A stretch of DNA of 64,000 nt from Acanthochlamys bracteata (GCA_019914995.1 CM034133.1:7334495-7398494); one strand, 5' to 3'; shown: positions 1 to 13,389, counted from the stretch's first letter. A program made the numbers and translations. The notes: generated from the letters alone by a model not told the origin.

Positions 1-2439
1 TAATATATTGTATAAATAGTTGTATGGGTTAAACGGATTATTTTCGGGTTAACTTGAACTTGTTTAAATTTTCGAGTCAAATTCGGATTGACCAAAAAAT
101 AACCCAAATCTGACAATAGATTGGTCCGAACCTGACCTTTTCGAGTCGGTTTCGGATCAGGCTCGCGGATCGGGTTTTGTTGGATCTCTTTCAAGAGCAA
201 CTCAAGAGGGGAGGGGTGAATTGAGTTGTTAAATATAAATTTTCGTAAAGATAATGTTCCTACTGACAGCAGATTTTTAGCCAGCTGTGAATAATCTTAT
301 ATCCTGCAGACAGAGAGTTAATGCATATATTTAATTTTTTACTATTGGCTACGTTCAGGTTGGAGTACTTGGAGTATTTACGTGGTTCGGCAAATTTCTT
401 TACCTACATCCACGGTTACTCTAATCACAAGATCTAAACTTCACTAAACTTTTAACAAGCTACACATACATCAAGAGCAAAGTGCTTCAACAAGCACACT
501 TGCCCTGTTACAAAGTTTATGAACTTTCACCAAACTCTAACCGAACTTCTTTATCATGTGCACCAAGTACCCTATCACAAAATTGTATGAAGTTAAAAGA
601 GAAACGTTAGGCACAGGATCTATCTCAATGTAAATGAATGTTCTTCAAGGTTCTCTGTTGAGAAGATCGAGCTAGTTGCTGAGGATGATGTCTTCTATGT
701 GATCAGCAGCAAGAATTTTTTCTTTTTTTGAGTGATTTGAACGTTGTAGAGCAGATGAGTTTTTGAGTTTTTGTTCGTTAATCTGCTTGAGTCTTCTGTT
801 CCTCTACTTTTCTTCTTATAGACTCTATCGTGTTTGTAGGATAATTATTTCCGTTGAAGAAGATTGCCGTTGGCGCCTTTTTATATTGGTAGATTTCCAA
901 GATAGAGAGGAGCAGTTTGTTCAGCGGTTAATCAACCGCCTCCACGATCAGTTTTGGCTACTCTAGTGCAAGTTCTCCATTGGTATTAAATACAATGAGG
1001 AAGGAAATTTGAATTCTCCCACCAGTTATCTTAGACTTGCTTCAGCTGAAATGTTGTATTCAGTTTCCAGCTGAGTTGGCTTGTCCCGGTTTAATGCATT
1101 CCAGGTTGTATGCTTTGAATTGGTTTGACTTCACCAGCTTAACTTGTTTAGTCAATTTTAGTTGTATTAATCTCTTTTCTTTTCTTAAACATTGAGCTTT
1201 GCTCTTCTTATGAATAAGATAATTTTTTGTTCGTTATAAATCTTATATCGTCTGATTTATTTCAGTGAAATGTATATCTGAAAGATTTTGAAATGAAAGG
1301 CTTGAGCAGAAGTTTCGTTGCTGAACCCAATCCTCTATTTTTGAGCGTCACAGAAAAGTCTTCGTATAATTAGTGGTTGAATGGCTGTTGAGTGACTATA
1401 GGATCCTCTATTCTGTATGCTGTTTGGTTATCATATTAACAGTAATAGAGCAGCTGGCTGTTCAATGACTGTGATTGTTGTCTGCCGTAAGTAGGATAAA
1501 CTTGTTTTATTTAATTCTATAGAACTTGATCTCAATTTATTAGTTTGACATAAATCATGATTCTTAATTCATTGTTATCATCAAAATTAACTTGTGAGTT
1601 CCAACCCTAACAGAAACAAGTACACGAGACAATATAGCAGCCGCACGAGAAAAGCAGCGGGAAAAATTCCATCTGTTTGAACTATTAGCAGCAATGAAGA
1701 GAAAAATAAAAGAGAGAAGAAAGGAGAAAGCAAGTGTATGGAAGTGAACCAAATAAGTTAAAAGAGAAAACAATGTTTCACTACAACTCGTTGCTTGAAT
1801 TACTAAGATAATCTTGCTAATAATTTCATTTTGATCCTCTCCTCTATTTTTTATTGAGTTTTTATACTCCTCTTATGAAAGAAACCTTGCGCTATAAATT
1901 AAGGGAAAGAAACGCACACATCACAAGCATGTATGAGTGCGAGTGGCATTTGTTGAAAGGGGCTTGACTAAGTCATGTTAGTTTGCACAAGGTCTTAGTT
2001 AAAGCTTGTGTGGCAGCGACCGGAAAGATTTAGGAGTTTAGGAGGTTCTTTGGTTCGTCTCGAAGAGATAACTACTTAGGAAATGGTGTTCGGCGGAGCA
2101 CATTATTTTTGTGTTATAGCAACTTCTCAAAATTAGACAAATCACTCTTGGCGAGTGTCGGAAATATAGGAAAAATCGTTTGCCGAACCACATAAAATCT
2201 TGTTGATTTGTGTGATGAATGTTTTTATTATTTACTAGCATTTAAATTGCATTTCAATTGCTAACAAATTTCTACAGGGAATAGTCGCGTTCTAGCTAAC
2301 TATATCACTGATACTTCTAGTAAATTTATCACTATCTAGTAAACTTTCTTCTTTATTTGAGAACTAGCTCTACTCTATCCAACTAGTTTTGCTGCTACTA
2401 TATAGGAATGTTTTTATTTGAAATTTTTAGTTACTAACA
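1..2439. other. Gene-poor spacer, no intact gene
   Basis: No reading frame in this stretch has a recognisable domain or convincing splice structure. The first 200 bases carry repeated GGTT/CGGGTT-type words, and the stretch around 180-240 reads like repetitive DNA rather than a gene. The short frames present (about 60-70 codons) are what chance gives. It may contain old retroelement remains, but I could not assign any of them. Confidence 0.4.
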
Positions 2440-2624
2440 CAAATCCCATTTCCGCTCTTGAGTAGGTTGCGTAGATTTGCCCAACATCGCGCTTCCAACT
2501 TGAGATGCTGCCAGCTTGTTTGGTTCTTATCCAAGCGTGCACTCAAGTCTGTCATCTGGGCTTTCATATTGTTAAATTGCTCTCTCAACGATGCTTCTCT
2601 TTGCGATGGTTAGTTAGCACTCAT
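2440..2624 (-). pseudogene. Possible retrotransposon gag N-terminal fragment
   Basis: Read on the minus strand from the ATG at 2624, a frame of about 60 codons carries one early TAA and otherwise reads through to a stop near 2440. The protein is hydrophilic and looks like a coiled coil (LREQFNNMKAQMTDLSARLD), as the N-termini of plant Ty3/gypsy gag proteins often do. The early TAA sits where a CAA (Gln) codon would be expected. No zinc knuckle or pol domain follows. The assignment rests only on general composition and is weak; it could be an unrelated chance frame. Confidence 0.25.
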
Positions 2625-2886
2625 AGAAACTTTCCAATTGCTTCAGTGATAGGTGATTATGGTGATCGGGGTGATTCTGAGTAGCAATTTGATCTTATAA
2701 TTAGCAAAATACAGGGTATACAATAACAAACTACAGACATGGTATATTAGTGCATCATATATCTGAAAAAGACGTTTCTAGAAAAGCATTTGATAACATT
2801 TCACTCAAGTACTTTTGTTACAACCAACTTTTGAAACATTTCTGTTTCTTTGTGTTGTTTTGGCAAGAATTGTCAAGAAAAGGATG

Positions 2887-4476
2887 CTAAAGTTCTAGGA
2901 GCTGCCTTATATTGATAGGAGTTGTATAGGTATCACCATCAACAAGCAGCTTCGCAACGATCACATTAGCAGCTTCGCTCGGATGATAAGGATCCCAAAA
3001 CATGTATTTTGATCGATCGTTACACAAGAACGACGTAGGTGCACACGGCATGATTCCTGCTAATTGTCTTCCGTTGAAACAGCAAGCGTAACTTGCAGTC
3101 TCGAATCCTGCAACATTTTCCATTTTCTATGAATTTTCTGAAACTTGTCATACATGTTTAAAATTCATAGGTAGTGACCACATACCGTATTTCTGATAAT
3201 TTGTCATCAGCTCCATGACTACGTCATAAACATTTGCGTAAACAAAAGTTGATCCATGAAGATTTTCATTGAGTTCTGTGATCAAATCTTTTAATCTGGC
3301 ATTGTATGTAACTGCAAGTTGATTCGGTTGAGTAGAACAGTCTTGCTGGTTGAAACCGTTCATCGTCTTCTGGTAGGGAATGCAACCAATGGGACCGATA
3401 TTTCCAACAACAAATTTTCTTGCATCGAGTGAGTAAAGCCTCTGTTGCATATAAAATCATATTGATCATGTATTATCAGAAACAAATTTCAATACGATCA
3501 ATCTAACGAAAGATTGAAGTGAAAGAAATTCTGAAAATGATTACTGTTAATTGGTTTCTTAAGGCACTGATGAGTTGATCAATGAAAACATCAGGCGGAA
3601 CGATTATTTGTTGTCCTACTGAGACAACTGGTAGAAGGTAATTGTTAAGGAAATCATTTGCTCCTGCGCTGAATGAAAATATTGCCTTCTTAGCTAAGAA
3701 CTCTTTTGCCTGGGATTTTCCCAGTAACTCGTCGATTTGTTGCCTTGTGATGCTGAAGTAATCAATCTGTACATCTAATCCAAGCCTGTTAATCTGCATA
3801 ACAACATTGCATGCAAAATTAGTAAGCTCAAACACATACTTCCTCAACGCTTAAGAAAATGTAAAATATTGCAATGTAATTAATTCTTCCTGATGTGTAA
3901 TTTATCGCTATCCTGTGAACGAAATCAGGATTTGCGTTTATGTTTGAGAGAAAAATGAATATACATACAAATAAGCTTCCTGTCTGATTGAGAATTCCTC
4001 CACCACCTGAAGCATAGTTTACTCCATTCAACACAACTGACCCTGTTGTGTTTGGTGCTAGAAATGGTTGTGCATAATTTGGTTGCCCCAAGTCCTCCCC
4101 TTCAAACAACAACAACAACAAAAGAGAAGAAGAAAAAAAGGTCAGGAATTAAACTTGCAACATGTTAATATAGTAATTTAGCTGGTATATTTATAATACC
4201 AATAATGTCTGCAATGGTCCTGCCATTGGTGAACCGTCCAGTAGGCAATCCGCCAGAAGCCTTGAAATCTATGCCGTTAGGAATAATATCAGCCCTCGAT
4301 AACGACGCAAGGTAATTGTTATTACCTGCATCGACGAGAGAATCACCGAAGATGAATGATGCAGCCAACAAGTTGGCACTGCTTGCAGCAGCTTCTCCAA
4401 CAGCAGTAGCAGTCATGACAAGAACTAGAAATAACAACCCAACCAATGCCATTGCTATTTTCAAGCAATCAATCAA
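2887..4476 (-). CDS. GDSL esterase/lipase, secreted, five exons
   Basis: Predicted exons on the minus strand are 4476-4200, 4099-3969, 3793-3545, 3441-3186 and 3107-2887. All introns are GT-AG, the phases agree, and the product is 377 residues, normal for plant GDSL lipases. The N-terminus is a hydrophobic signal peptide (residues about 8-30), so the enzyme probably enters the secretory pathway and reaches the apoplast or wall. Block I is [15 protein letters not shown] with nucleophile Ser about 46. Block III is GANDF in exon 3. Block V is WDPYHPSE, with Asp about 343 and His about 346 completing the triad. The family hydrolyses esters of lipids, cutin or wall substrates; the real substrate cannot be read from sequence. 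A second ATG at 4452 is an equally good start and leaves a cleaner signal peptide. No frame damage was seen. Confidence 0.9.
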
Positions 4477-7400
4477 ACGTACTCAGTCCACTTCAGTTCA
4501 CTATTGCTGCCAATATTGAACTGCAGATTAGAAGGTTTTATAGCATGACGAAGAATCTATACTGTTGTTGGTTTCTTACAAGCTTATGTATTAATTTCAT
4601 ATTCAGAAACAATGGTTGGTCTGACCTTTTCTTTTCTTATTTTTTTACCTTTTATTTTCTTGAGTATTGATTCAGTTTTTCGGCAGTGTAAGGAACCTTT
4701 TTAACTGTAGATTCTTGAGAAACGATTCAGAACAGTTTTTCGGAACACGAAAGCTGCATGGAAAAATCAAGAGTTTACAGAAATTTTAAATGCACCGGTG
4801 AGAATAACACTCTTTCTTCTTTTGCTTTCCATCTCTTTTAGTTTCTCTTTTGTGAATTGGACATGATACACTACTGCAATCTCTTTGGGCGAGTTTAGAA
4901 ATAAAATTGGGACTAAAAGTCATGGTTAATTGGTCGAAGGAAGGTTCTTATTGAGCTTTGGCATGACTTGGAATCATACGATCAACCAACTTGTTTATTT
5001 GATGCCTTCTCTCACCAACGAAAAAACCAAAAATCTCATGGAAGAATCTTCAGTGACGCACACCTAGGGGCAGCCAGTTTCGTTAATTACATGGTAAGTT
5101 TAGTTTTAATTTGACCAACACACTTCGATCCAAAATCACACCCAACCAATAGCAATGGGATTATACAGTAAACAGAGTGGTTTATTTGCCACAAGATCCA
5201 CAACTTAGAAGAAGAAGAAATTATAGTTACAAAAGAAAATTTTGAGACAAATACATGGATGAAAAAGACAACTCATCCAGACTGCCGTTTGACATTGCTT
5301 TTCTCTTCAATTCAAAATTTTTATTTTCTTTTATATTTTTTAATATATTTTTATAATATTTTATAAGTTTATCTAAAAATTTAAAAAATATAGAAAAAAA
5401 ATTAAAAAAATTTTGAGTTAAAAAAATTTAAAGCTTATTTTTTTTATATTATTTTTTTAAATTTAAAAAATTAAAACTCGTTTTTAAAAATAGAACAAAA
5501 ATATTATCTATTTTAAAAAAATTCTATTTAAAAAATACTTTGAATTGTTTTTTTAAATATTCAAAATATTTTCTTTAATTATTTCCAAAATTCGAATTGT
5601 GAAATTAATCTTATATGCAATTCTTTTCTTTCCAACCAAATTGGTAACTTCGTTTTTAAAACAATCCATTTTTCTTTTTTTTTTATTTTTTCTCGTTCAG
5701 CAATCTATTTCTCAGTCATCTTCGATTCGCTCCCATTTTACGTAATTAAAATGCAATTACGTGAAGTAAATAGTATGAGAAAAACGATCAATTGCATTAA
5801 AGAATAATATTCAGCTTTTTATTTTTCAATAAAATTTGTATATAGTTTAATTTTTAATATAGTTACATGCAAGAAAAATACACAAAGCGAAGAAAAATAT
5901 CAAATGTTTCCGAATTAAATGACTTCATCTACATATTTAGGTGGCATTTTAAAATACTTTTTATATAAATTTTTTAAAAAGAAAAATATTTTTATTTTTT
6001 TAAATGAGCTTTAGTTTTTTAATTAAAAAATAAAAATAAAATATTTTTATAAAAATTTTTATATAAGTTTTTTAAATATTATAAAAAGTATATTAAAAAT
6101 TTAAGCTGAAAAATTAAAAACAAATTTTTGAAAAACTTAGCACAGTATTGTCTCAAAATTGTCTTGATATACAATGGTAGGATGTGTTTGGATTACGGAT
6201 ACCCAAACGAAAGGAAGGAGAAGAAAAAACAGTTCTCCTCTTTTGTCTGTTTAGATTAGAATTTACTGTTAGGAAGGAAGGAAAATGAAAGAGAGAAGGA
6301 TAGAATATGAATTGTTGACACAGTATTTTATCTTTTTGTTTTTTTCTCATTTTGTCCTTATTTTTTTTCCAATCATTACAAAGTAATATATATATAAGGA
6401 TATTTTTTTTAATTTTTCTTCTAATTTAAATATAATTTATCCTTCTACTTTTTTTTTATTAATTTATTCAAATATTATCAAAATTTTCTTTTTTTTTTAA
6501 ATTTTTTTCTTTCTTTCTACTTTTATTTTTTTACGAACACTTTATCCAAACACAGTAAGAACTTCCATCATTACTTGTCACGACTTCTCTCGTTCATCTA
6601 CTCGAGAACATATTTGATAGAAACCTTTTCTCGTGCGTTTGAAATTTCGTTTTTCAAAAATTTCATTTTAATTTTAATTTTATATATTTAATATATATTT
6701 ATAAATATTTAAAAAATTTATTTAAAAATTTAAAAATATAAAAAATTTTACGTAGTTTATTATTTTTATTATTTTTTTAAAAAATATTTTTTATTTTAAA
6801 AAAATTTTATTTTATAAGTATTTTTAAATATTTTCTAAAATATAGCGATACCAAAGTATCCATCTTTTAAGTCATAAACTAGCTGTAACGACTGGTTTTG
6901 AAAGTGAAATAAAAGACCTAAATCTTTCGTTTTTTGTACTTATAAAAATATTATTTGAAATAAAAATAATTTTATTTTATTTTAAAAAATAATTTTTATA
7001 TTTCTTTACTTTAAAAAATTAATATAAATAATTAATAATTAAATTTACATTGTAATTTTTTAAATAAATTTTATTACAAAAATTTTATTAAAAATATAAA
7101 ATAAATAATTATTGAAAAACGCTATCCCAAAACACGCCTCTTTATTTAGTCTGTCAAAGTACACCACACAGATACGTAAATTCTATCTTTCACGAACCTT
7201 CTTGTTTTAAAAAGTTCAAATAACGAAGCTTCACAGCATTTTCTGGTGAAATTTGTCCCAATTCTCATGCCGTAGCACTAGAACCACAAGAGACATGAAA
7301 ACCATCGACCTCTTCTCTCTTGTGGAATTACACATGGGGAGGTGTTATGTTCTGAGCTAGGAGATGATGGCCTCGATATCATGGGATTCCTCATGGCATT

Positions 7401-8153
7401 GGTGCTCATATTTCTCTGCTGCAATCCTCCTAGGAGACGTATTGTCCATTCAATGTATCCATTGTGCTCTCCTCCTAGGAGATGTAAATGCCTCGGCTAA
7501 GCTTTCAATACATTTTTATTCCAACTTTTATTTCAATAATATTTATCAATATTTTATAAAAATTTTTATAAATTTAAAAATAATACTCGTTTTTTATAAT
7601 TTTCAAAGATATTCATTCTTCGTGGCAGCCTAACTTAGTTTGCGTCTTTTATTTCTTCTTTTTCTGAGTCACTAGAAAATCGTAGTTCCAAGAATACAAT
7701 GAAGAATTAGAAACCTAGCGTTCAGTCTGGAAGACAGAATGGTACTACACAGAGAACAAAGGAGTTTCCAGCAAATCAACCAAGTACAGTAATGCGGAAC
7801 AGAACACGAATTATACAACAGCCTCCCACTGCAAATCCTATGACTCGATGTTAAGTTGGAAACTACGATTTCAGAATGCAGGTTGAAACTTCATTTCCTC
7901 CAAGTACCTTCTAATGCAACAATTTCGAACTGAGCTACTAACAACAACAACATAACATACAAATGCCCACCCTGGTTCGACTGACATGTGAAGAACACAC
8001 CCTGTCAAGGGAAGAGATGTTAAAGCAAAAAAGATAAAAACTTTGAGAACTTCAGATATAGATTCATAAAATTAAAATCTCTCAGTCAAAACTAGTAAAA
8101 TCACAACTGCAGTTATCTACTATGAGCATAAAGACATTCCAGTTGTTAAGCAT
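4477..8153. other. AT-rich spacer with MITE-like repeats
   Basis: No gene is supported here. From about 5,300 to 7,100 the DNA is extremely AT-rich, with many short self-complementary A/T runs typical of degenerate MITEs, including the clearer element at 6180-6555. The 300-400 bases next to 4477 should contain the promoter of the GDSL gene, but I see no unambiguous TATA box there. Confidence 0.5.
6180..6555. mobile_element. MITE-like element with GTGTTTGGAT ends
   Basis: The left end reads GGATGTGTTTGGAT and the right end, reverse-complemented, reads CTGTGTTTGGAT, so the terminal inverted repeats share a GTGTTTGGAT core. The element is about 376 bp, AT-rich inside and has no coding capacity. 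It is flanked by TA on both sides. The ends resemble the GTGTTTGG-type termini of other small elements in this window (14532, 38740, 51598). The superfamily is uncertain. Confidence 0.5.
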
Positions 8154-8315
8154 TCACTCGCCCTTCTTGTCTTTCTTCTTCTTCTTCTCCTTTCTTTCTC
8201 TTCCATCTTCCTCAAAGATATTCGAGTACATCACTCACTCGCCCCTTTTGTCTTTCTTCTTCTTCTTTTTCTCCTTCTTTCTTTCTGTACCAGCTTCCTC
8301 ATCTTCCTCTTTCTG
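8154..8315 (-). repeat. 81-bp tandem duplication covering the NOP58 stop codon
   Basis: Two adjacent units of 81 bp (8235-8315 and 8154-8234) both encode, on the minus strand, a Glu/Asp stretch followed by a Lys run and a Gly-Glu-stop ending. The upstream unit supplies the used C-terminus ending DKRGE; the downstream unit ends DKKGE. The spacing between the two TGA codons is exactly 27 codons, so the copies are in the same frame. The second copy now lies in the 3' untranslated region. The units are similar but not identical. Confidence 0.75.
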
Positions 8316-11300
8316 TGGAGTCAGAGGCTCCTGCTCCTCGGCATCAGAGTGCTTCTTTTTCTTCTGTTTTGTGCTCAGTTCCTCACCATTAGGAACATAA
8401 ACTAGATCCTCATGCTTGCCTTCATCTGCACCAGCCTTCTTTTTCTTTGTTTTCTTCTTCACTTGCTCTGTATCTGTAGGTGCAGCCTGATCATGCTTTT
8501 CCATATCCGTGCTCTCTGCTTCAGTCTTCTTCTTCTTTCTCTTCTTTTTCTCTGGCTTGTCCTCACCACCCTGCAAAGGAGTATCTTCTCCAGTTTCATT
8601 TTCTACATGTTTTCTTTTTCTTGATGCTGTTTCCTCCTTTTCATCGGACATTTTCTTTGGAGCAGATTCTGGAGTTTGTTTAAGCAACACATCAGATGCA
8701 GGATTATAGGTCTGCAAAAGATCATATGAAGTCACAAATTAGAGCGTGTTCATTACAAAACTCCCGAGAGGACTCAGCATAACAAAAGAAAGAGAATAAT
8801 TAATCAATCATTTAGAACATGACACACTACCTTTGCAGGAGTGATCAATGCACCGCCGCCTTTCTTTCTGTCCTTGTCATAGACCTCTATCTTTGGTTTG
8901 CCTTTAGTTGAACCAGCAAAACGACCCAATTCTTTGCCTTCAAGAACCCTCAATCTGGCTTCGAGCTATCAAGAAATTTCAGGACAAGAATCAGGGCATA
9001 GGCCAACATACTGAACCAAGCCAAAAGCAATTCAAGAAAATGACCAGCCTTTTGTAGCTTCTATTACCTTGGCTCTGTTCTCTAGTCCCATAGAGTTATC
9101 TTGACCATCACCAAGGGCATCATAACGGATAGCCAATGCAGTCTTTGCAGCAAGAGAGCGAGATATCTTCCCCTTGATTTTGGGAGCTGCTTGGCCAACT
9201 AAGGATGCATGAAAAATTAAACCATATTTTGGTGTGGCGTGCTTTGTCTTCAGAGCTCTAAAAAGGGCCTGTTAAAATTATAAGACTATACCAATTAACA
9301 TCAACAATGACAATATCATAAAATACCAACTTACTGCATTGGACCTACCAAAAGATTAAACTTCAAGAATAATGTAGTTAATTTCCATTGATACTGAGCT
9401 TTCTCTACTCATTTTTTTCTAAATTGCAACACGCAAAATATTGGATAAATTGATTAGAATATTTAACACAAGCGACTGTGTTGAATTTTCATCTTCTTAT
9501 GCAATCAATTAGCTCCAAATGATGCCTTCCTATAATACTGTAGAGTAAGTTTCAAGGAGATGGATAAAGATATGAGGGTATCTAATGTAATTCAAGACAA
9601 ATCTATTAAAACGCATCACACATGTTTCACTATGTCATATGACCTCTTAAAAGGCTATTTAAATGCAGTTTGCAGTGTGGAGCAATAAAAACTGGTGAAC
9701 TTGCAGTTTGCAATGGACTTAATGCACATCAATTTAGAAATGCAAAATAAAAAACAATCAAGGGAATCATGACCTTCGCGCATATCGCCAGTCCAAGATG
9801 CTTATTACAATACATATATAGTATCGACTCAACATGTTCATGTTTTTTTATATCCTTGATATCTTGCAGATAATTTATTTTGGCTAAATGATGTTAGATG
9901 CATAGCAAATAAATGAAATGACATACTTCATTTTCAAAAGAAAGGAAGAAACTCATATCTACAACCCTAAAGAAATAAGGTCCTCACCTTTTCAGCACCA
10001 AGAATCTGAACAGTGCTTCCAGGCTGCTTTGCAAGGTTCAGTAAGCTACCACCATGAGCAATTAAACGAGCCCCAACAAGCTCCCCAACAAGGGCAGTCA
10101 AATTTGGAGCAATTGTGTTCATTCGGTTACGCAAATAATCATAAAGCTGAGCTCTATATTCGGAAAGGGACAATACTTGGTCACAAAGATCTCTAATATT
10201 TGACAAATCTAGGTCACTGACTTCAGTACCCATGGATATGACAGCTGCCTCTTTCAGTTCAGCTTCAACTTCATCGGGTAATATCTAATGCAACAGGAAG
10301 ATCACCGTTACAATTGAGTCAATTATTTATGAAGGACTGACGTTGAGTCGTATACCTCTGAGAAATCAAGGCCAGCTGCATTTGCACGATAACCCATTAG
10401 CTTCACTGCCTTTGCGTATTGGATATTGTCTTGCACAATCTTGGCAAGTTCCGGAAAGTGCCAGCCATACCATTCTCGAACTCTCATTGCATAGGTGTTG
10501 AGTTCCTTGTCAAGATCATCCAGCAATCCAATGGCCTGAACAATCATTGTGTCCACCTAAACAACAACCAAAGCAGGAGTTAATGATTGATCCTATGCTC
10601 AATGACAGAGAACGGCATGCAAAAGGAAAGCGACAATAGCATCACTTGTGCAAACAATCTATTTCATCCATACCAACTGAAAAAGTGAATAAATCAAAGA
10701 TTTAAGAGATGAGAACAATATAATCCTACAACGAATTTGATGCACATGCCAATTAATATAACACCGTCCAAACAACATGAAGATATGCTGGTTATAAATT
10801 CAGGAGCCTATGCATTAAGAATAGTCAAACCTACAGAGGGAGGAAAATTTTACCTTATCAGGACTAAACTTGAGCTTGTACCTAGACAAGCTATGAGACA
10901 ATCCCAAACTCATTGGAGCCAGATCTTGAGTGGCCAAGCCGGATACAAGCTCAGTCAGCTGGTGTCTCAATCCTCTCATCAGCTCCATCACAGCATTGTT
11001 ATGAACACATTCTATTTGCTGTTGTCACCATTAGACATATTACATTAATAAAGACCACAATGATCAGCATAAAGCACAACATAACTAAAATAGACTGACC
11101 AGTTTCTCCTTGATCACATTGCCAAGCTTGGAATCTGCCACACCCAATGTTTCTCCATCACAGTGAGCACGTAAGAACTTTCTCAACTCACTGTTGGGCT
11201 TGCTATCAATCAAATGTGTCGCAGCTTTAAGAGCTTCTGCAGTGTTCTCGAACTTATTGAAAGCTTTGAGCTCGACAACCTGATTAAATATGTGAAGAAG

Positions 11301-11916
11301 TAAGAACTCCATTCCATATACCATGATGAGCAATAAGATGCACCTCAAGAAAACCTCAATTTCCTGAATGAATGATCTAAAGATGAACCTCAGTAGAAAG
11401 ATCGGTTTTTCCAAAAAATTGAATGATAAAGATCATACCGTGCTGCATAAGTACAGAAGAAAAGAATTCCGTTCACCACCAAAAACTTGTCATGCTATAA
11501 GAAATAACATCATACACTTTCTATAAGAAAAGTAAGCCAGAAAATTTTTACTTTTTTTTATTAAAAGACAAGTCGGTTCCCAGAAAATAACGATTTTTGA
11601 GTAAGTTCTCGACAAAAGATCACTTTCTATATGTAATGAATTTATGAACTGTTATAAAACTAACTACATAAAATATCCCACCTTTCTTGCTGAACCTGGT
11701 GTAGAAAACTCTTTCCCCAGATCCTAAACAAAGTTCAATAAAGAATTTATCAGCACAAAGTTAAAAAACTGTAATCAACCGAACGATCTCTCAAACATAA
11801 ACAACAAACAATAACAAATTAACAACTTAAACAAATACCTCAACTTTAGAGAGCTTTCCTTCATCTAAAACCTTGAAAAGGGCGAACCCCGCCGGTGTCT
11901 CAAATAACACCAGCAT
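8235..11916 (-). CDS. NOP58: NOP58/NOP5 box C/D snoRNP core protein, nine exons
   Basis: Minus-strand exons are 11916-11839, 11723-11682, 11279-11100, 11018-10854, 10556-10356, 10284-9988, 9268-9068, 8965-8831 and 8711-8235. All are GT-AG, all phase 0, and give about 591 residues. Order of parts: NOP5NT domain at the N-terminus ([16 protein letters not shown]), a central helical region ([17 protein letters not shown]) and the Nop domain ([20 protein letters not shown], then [15 protein letters not shown]). A very Lys/Glu-rich tail of about 150 residues follows. In the family, NOP58 pairs with NOP56 and fibrillarin on box C/D snoRNAs to guide 2'-O-methylation and pre-rRNA cleavage in the nucleolus. 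NOP58 is chosen over NOP56 because of the N-terminus and the YNKD/YDKD-type segment ([19 protein letters not shown]). The tail is longer than in many homologues and its last 81 bp are duplicated. Confidence 0.93.
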
Positions 11917-11953
11917 ACCTTTTCTTGTCGCCCTTCTCCCACAAAAATTTCCA

Positions 11954-11962
11954 AAACCCTAA
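11954..11962 (+). promoter_or_regulatory. Telo box near NOP58 start
   Basis: AAACCCTAA lies 38 bp upstream of the NOP58 ATG. Telo boxes (AAACCCTAA) are established elements of plant promoters and leaders of ribosomal-protein and ribosome-biogenesis genes. It may lie in the leader rather than the promoter. Confidence 0.5.
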
Positions 11963-12031
11963 TGTTTATACAAACTACGCTGAAAAAAGGGTAGCAAACT
12001 TGATCGTAAATCAATGAAGGACTGAGAAAGA

Positions 12032-12040
12032 AAACCCTAA
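12032..12040 (+). promoter_or_regulatory. Second telo box upstream of NOP58
   Basis: A second AAACCCTAA lies about 116 bp upstream of the NOP58 ATG, in the same orientation as the first. Two copies within 90 bp in front of a nucleolar gene are more than expected by chance in this base composition, though no test was run. Confidence 0.5.
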
Positions 12041-13389
12041 TTAGCGTATGAAGTAGCTGTTTGCCGGAGAAAAAGAAAGAAAGGCGGCAAGCGCAGAAAG
12101 GGGGGGTGACGGCGTGCAGGGTTTTAGGGGTTTTAAAGCGATTCTAGTCATAAGTTAGTGGGTCGGATGTTTAACAATATCCTGATCCGAAATAATCAAG
12201 GGGATCTGAAACAATGAACTCGTACAACAGCTGTGGGATCCGAAAATGCCTTTAGATCATTTGATCCCCGGTTAACCCGGCCAGTTCGGGTCGACCCATT
12301 TTGGTCATTCCGAGTCTGCCAGCTATTCACACAGCAAAGAGGAAGGAGGTCAACTGATCTAAAGTTTACTTCATTCTTGCATTACAAATTTTATTTTTTT
12401 AAACTTATTTTTAATATAAAATAAATTTAATAAATTTTATTTATAAATATTTTTATAAAAACTAATTTTAAAATTTACTATTAATATTAAAATAATATAC
12501 AATTTTAATTTTTTAAACTTATTTTCTAAAATTCAAATTTATCCCAAATAAATACATTCTTAATTTGTTACAAACCAGGCATTATATAGATCAGATAAGA
12601 GATATTTAGCTAAAATAGAAAGCTTGTTACAAGACAGGAACATAACAAAATGACTTCCAAACCAGTAACACTTAACGAGACGAACGGCCTTTCAATACAC
12701 ATCTATGACCTTGGTATTATATAAAACACATCAACCATATGCATATGTTATATTCCAACAAAATTAAGAGAACTGACAGCTCTTCAATCAACAATACATT
12801 AGCAGCATGGTAATCAATATTTCTATTAAAATTTCAAATCGATATGATTTTATATCGACGAGATAATCATATTTTGTATAAAATCGAAGTTCAAGTGGAA
12901 CCGCTATGACATCGCGATTTAAATCGTAAAATTATTAAAATCGTAATTCCACAACAATTTTTAGACAATCAAAAAAAGAATTTTTATAAAAATAGAGAGG
13001 TTTTTGCAAACTTTTCAAAAAATTTTCTGTAAAATCGTAATATGGAGAAGTTTTATAAAATTGGGAGTGCTTATAATAAAAAAAAATTTTAGAATGAAAA
13101 GTATTTTACAAATTTCTTAAAAATGAGTTTGATTTTTTTGATCTAAAAAAATAAAAGTTATAAATATAAAAATTAGATGACATACAATTTTTTTGTAGTT
13201 CCAAGCTTTTAAAATTTTTTGGTACAATTATAGAAAGTTATTGAAAAACGTGAGAGCTTTTTTTGAAAGAAAACACTTCAATAAGCTAAGCCAAATGTCC
13301 CTTTAAATTAACAAATGTTAGCTGGAACTCTTATAAATCTTTGATAAGGCCTGAGATTACTCAATATAGCAATATAGACAATAATACGT
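12041..13389. other. Spacer upstream of NOP58, repeat-like
   Basis: No gene is supported. The first 200 bases should hold the NOP58 promoter. From about 12,790 to 13,300 the sequence uses words such as AAAATCGTAAAAT and ATTTTATAAAA that recur in the 0.5-kb repeat family at 17430, 18196 and 53909, so an older copy of that family may lie here, but I could not define its ends. Confidence 0.35.
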
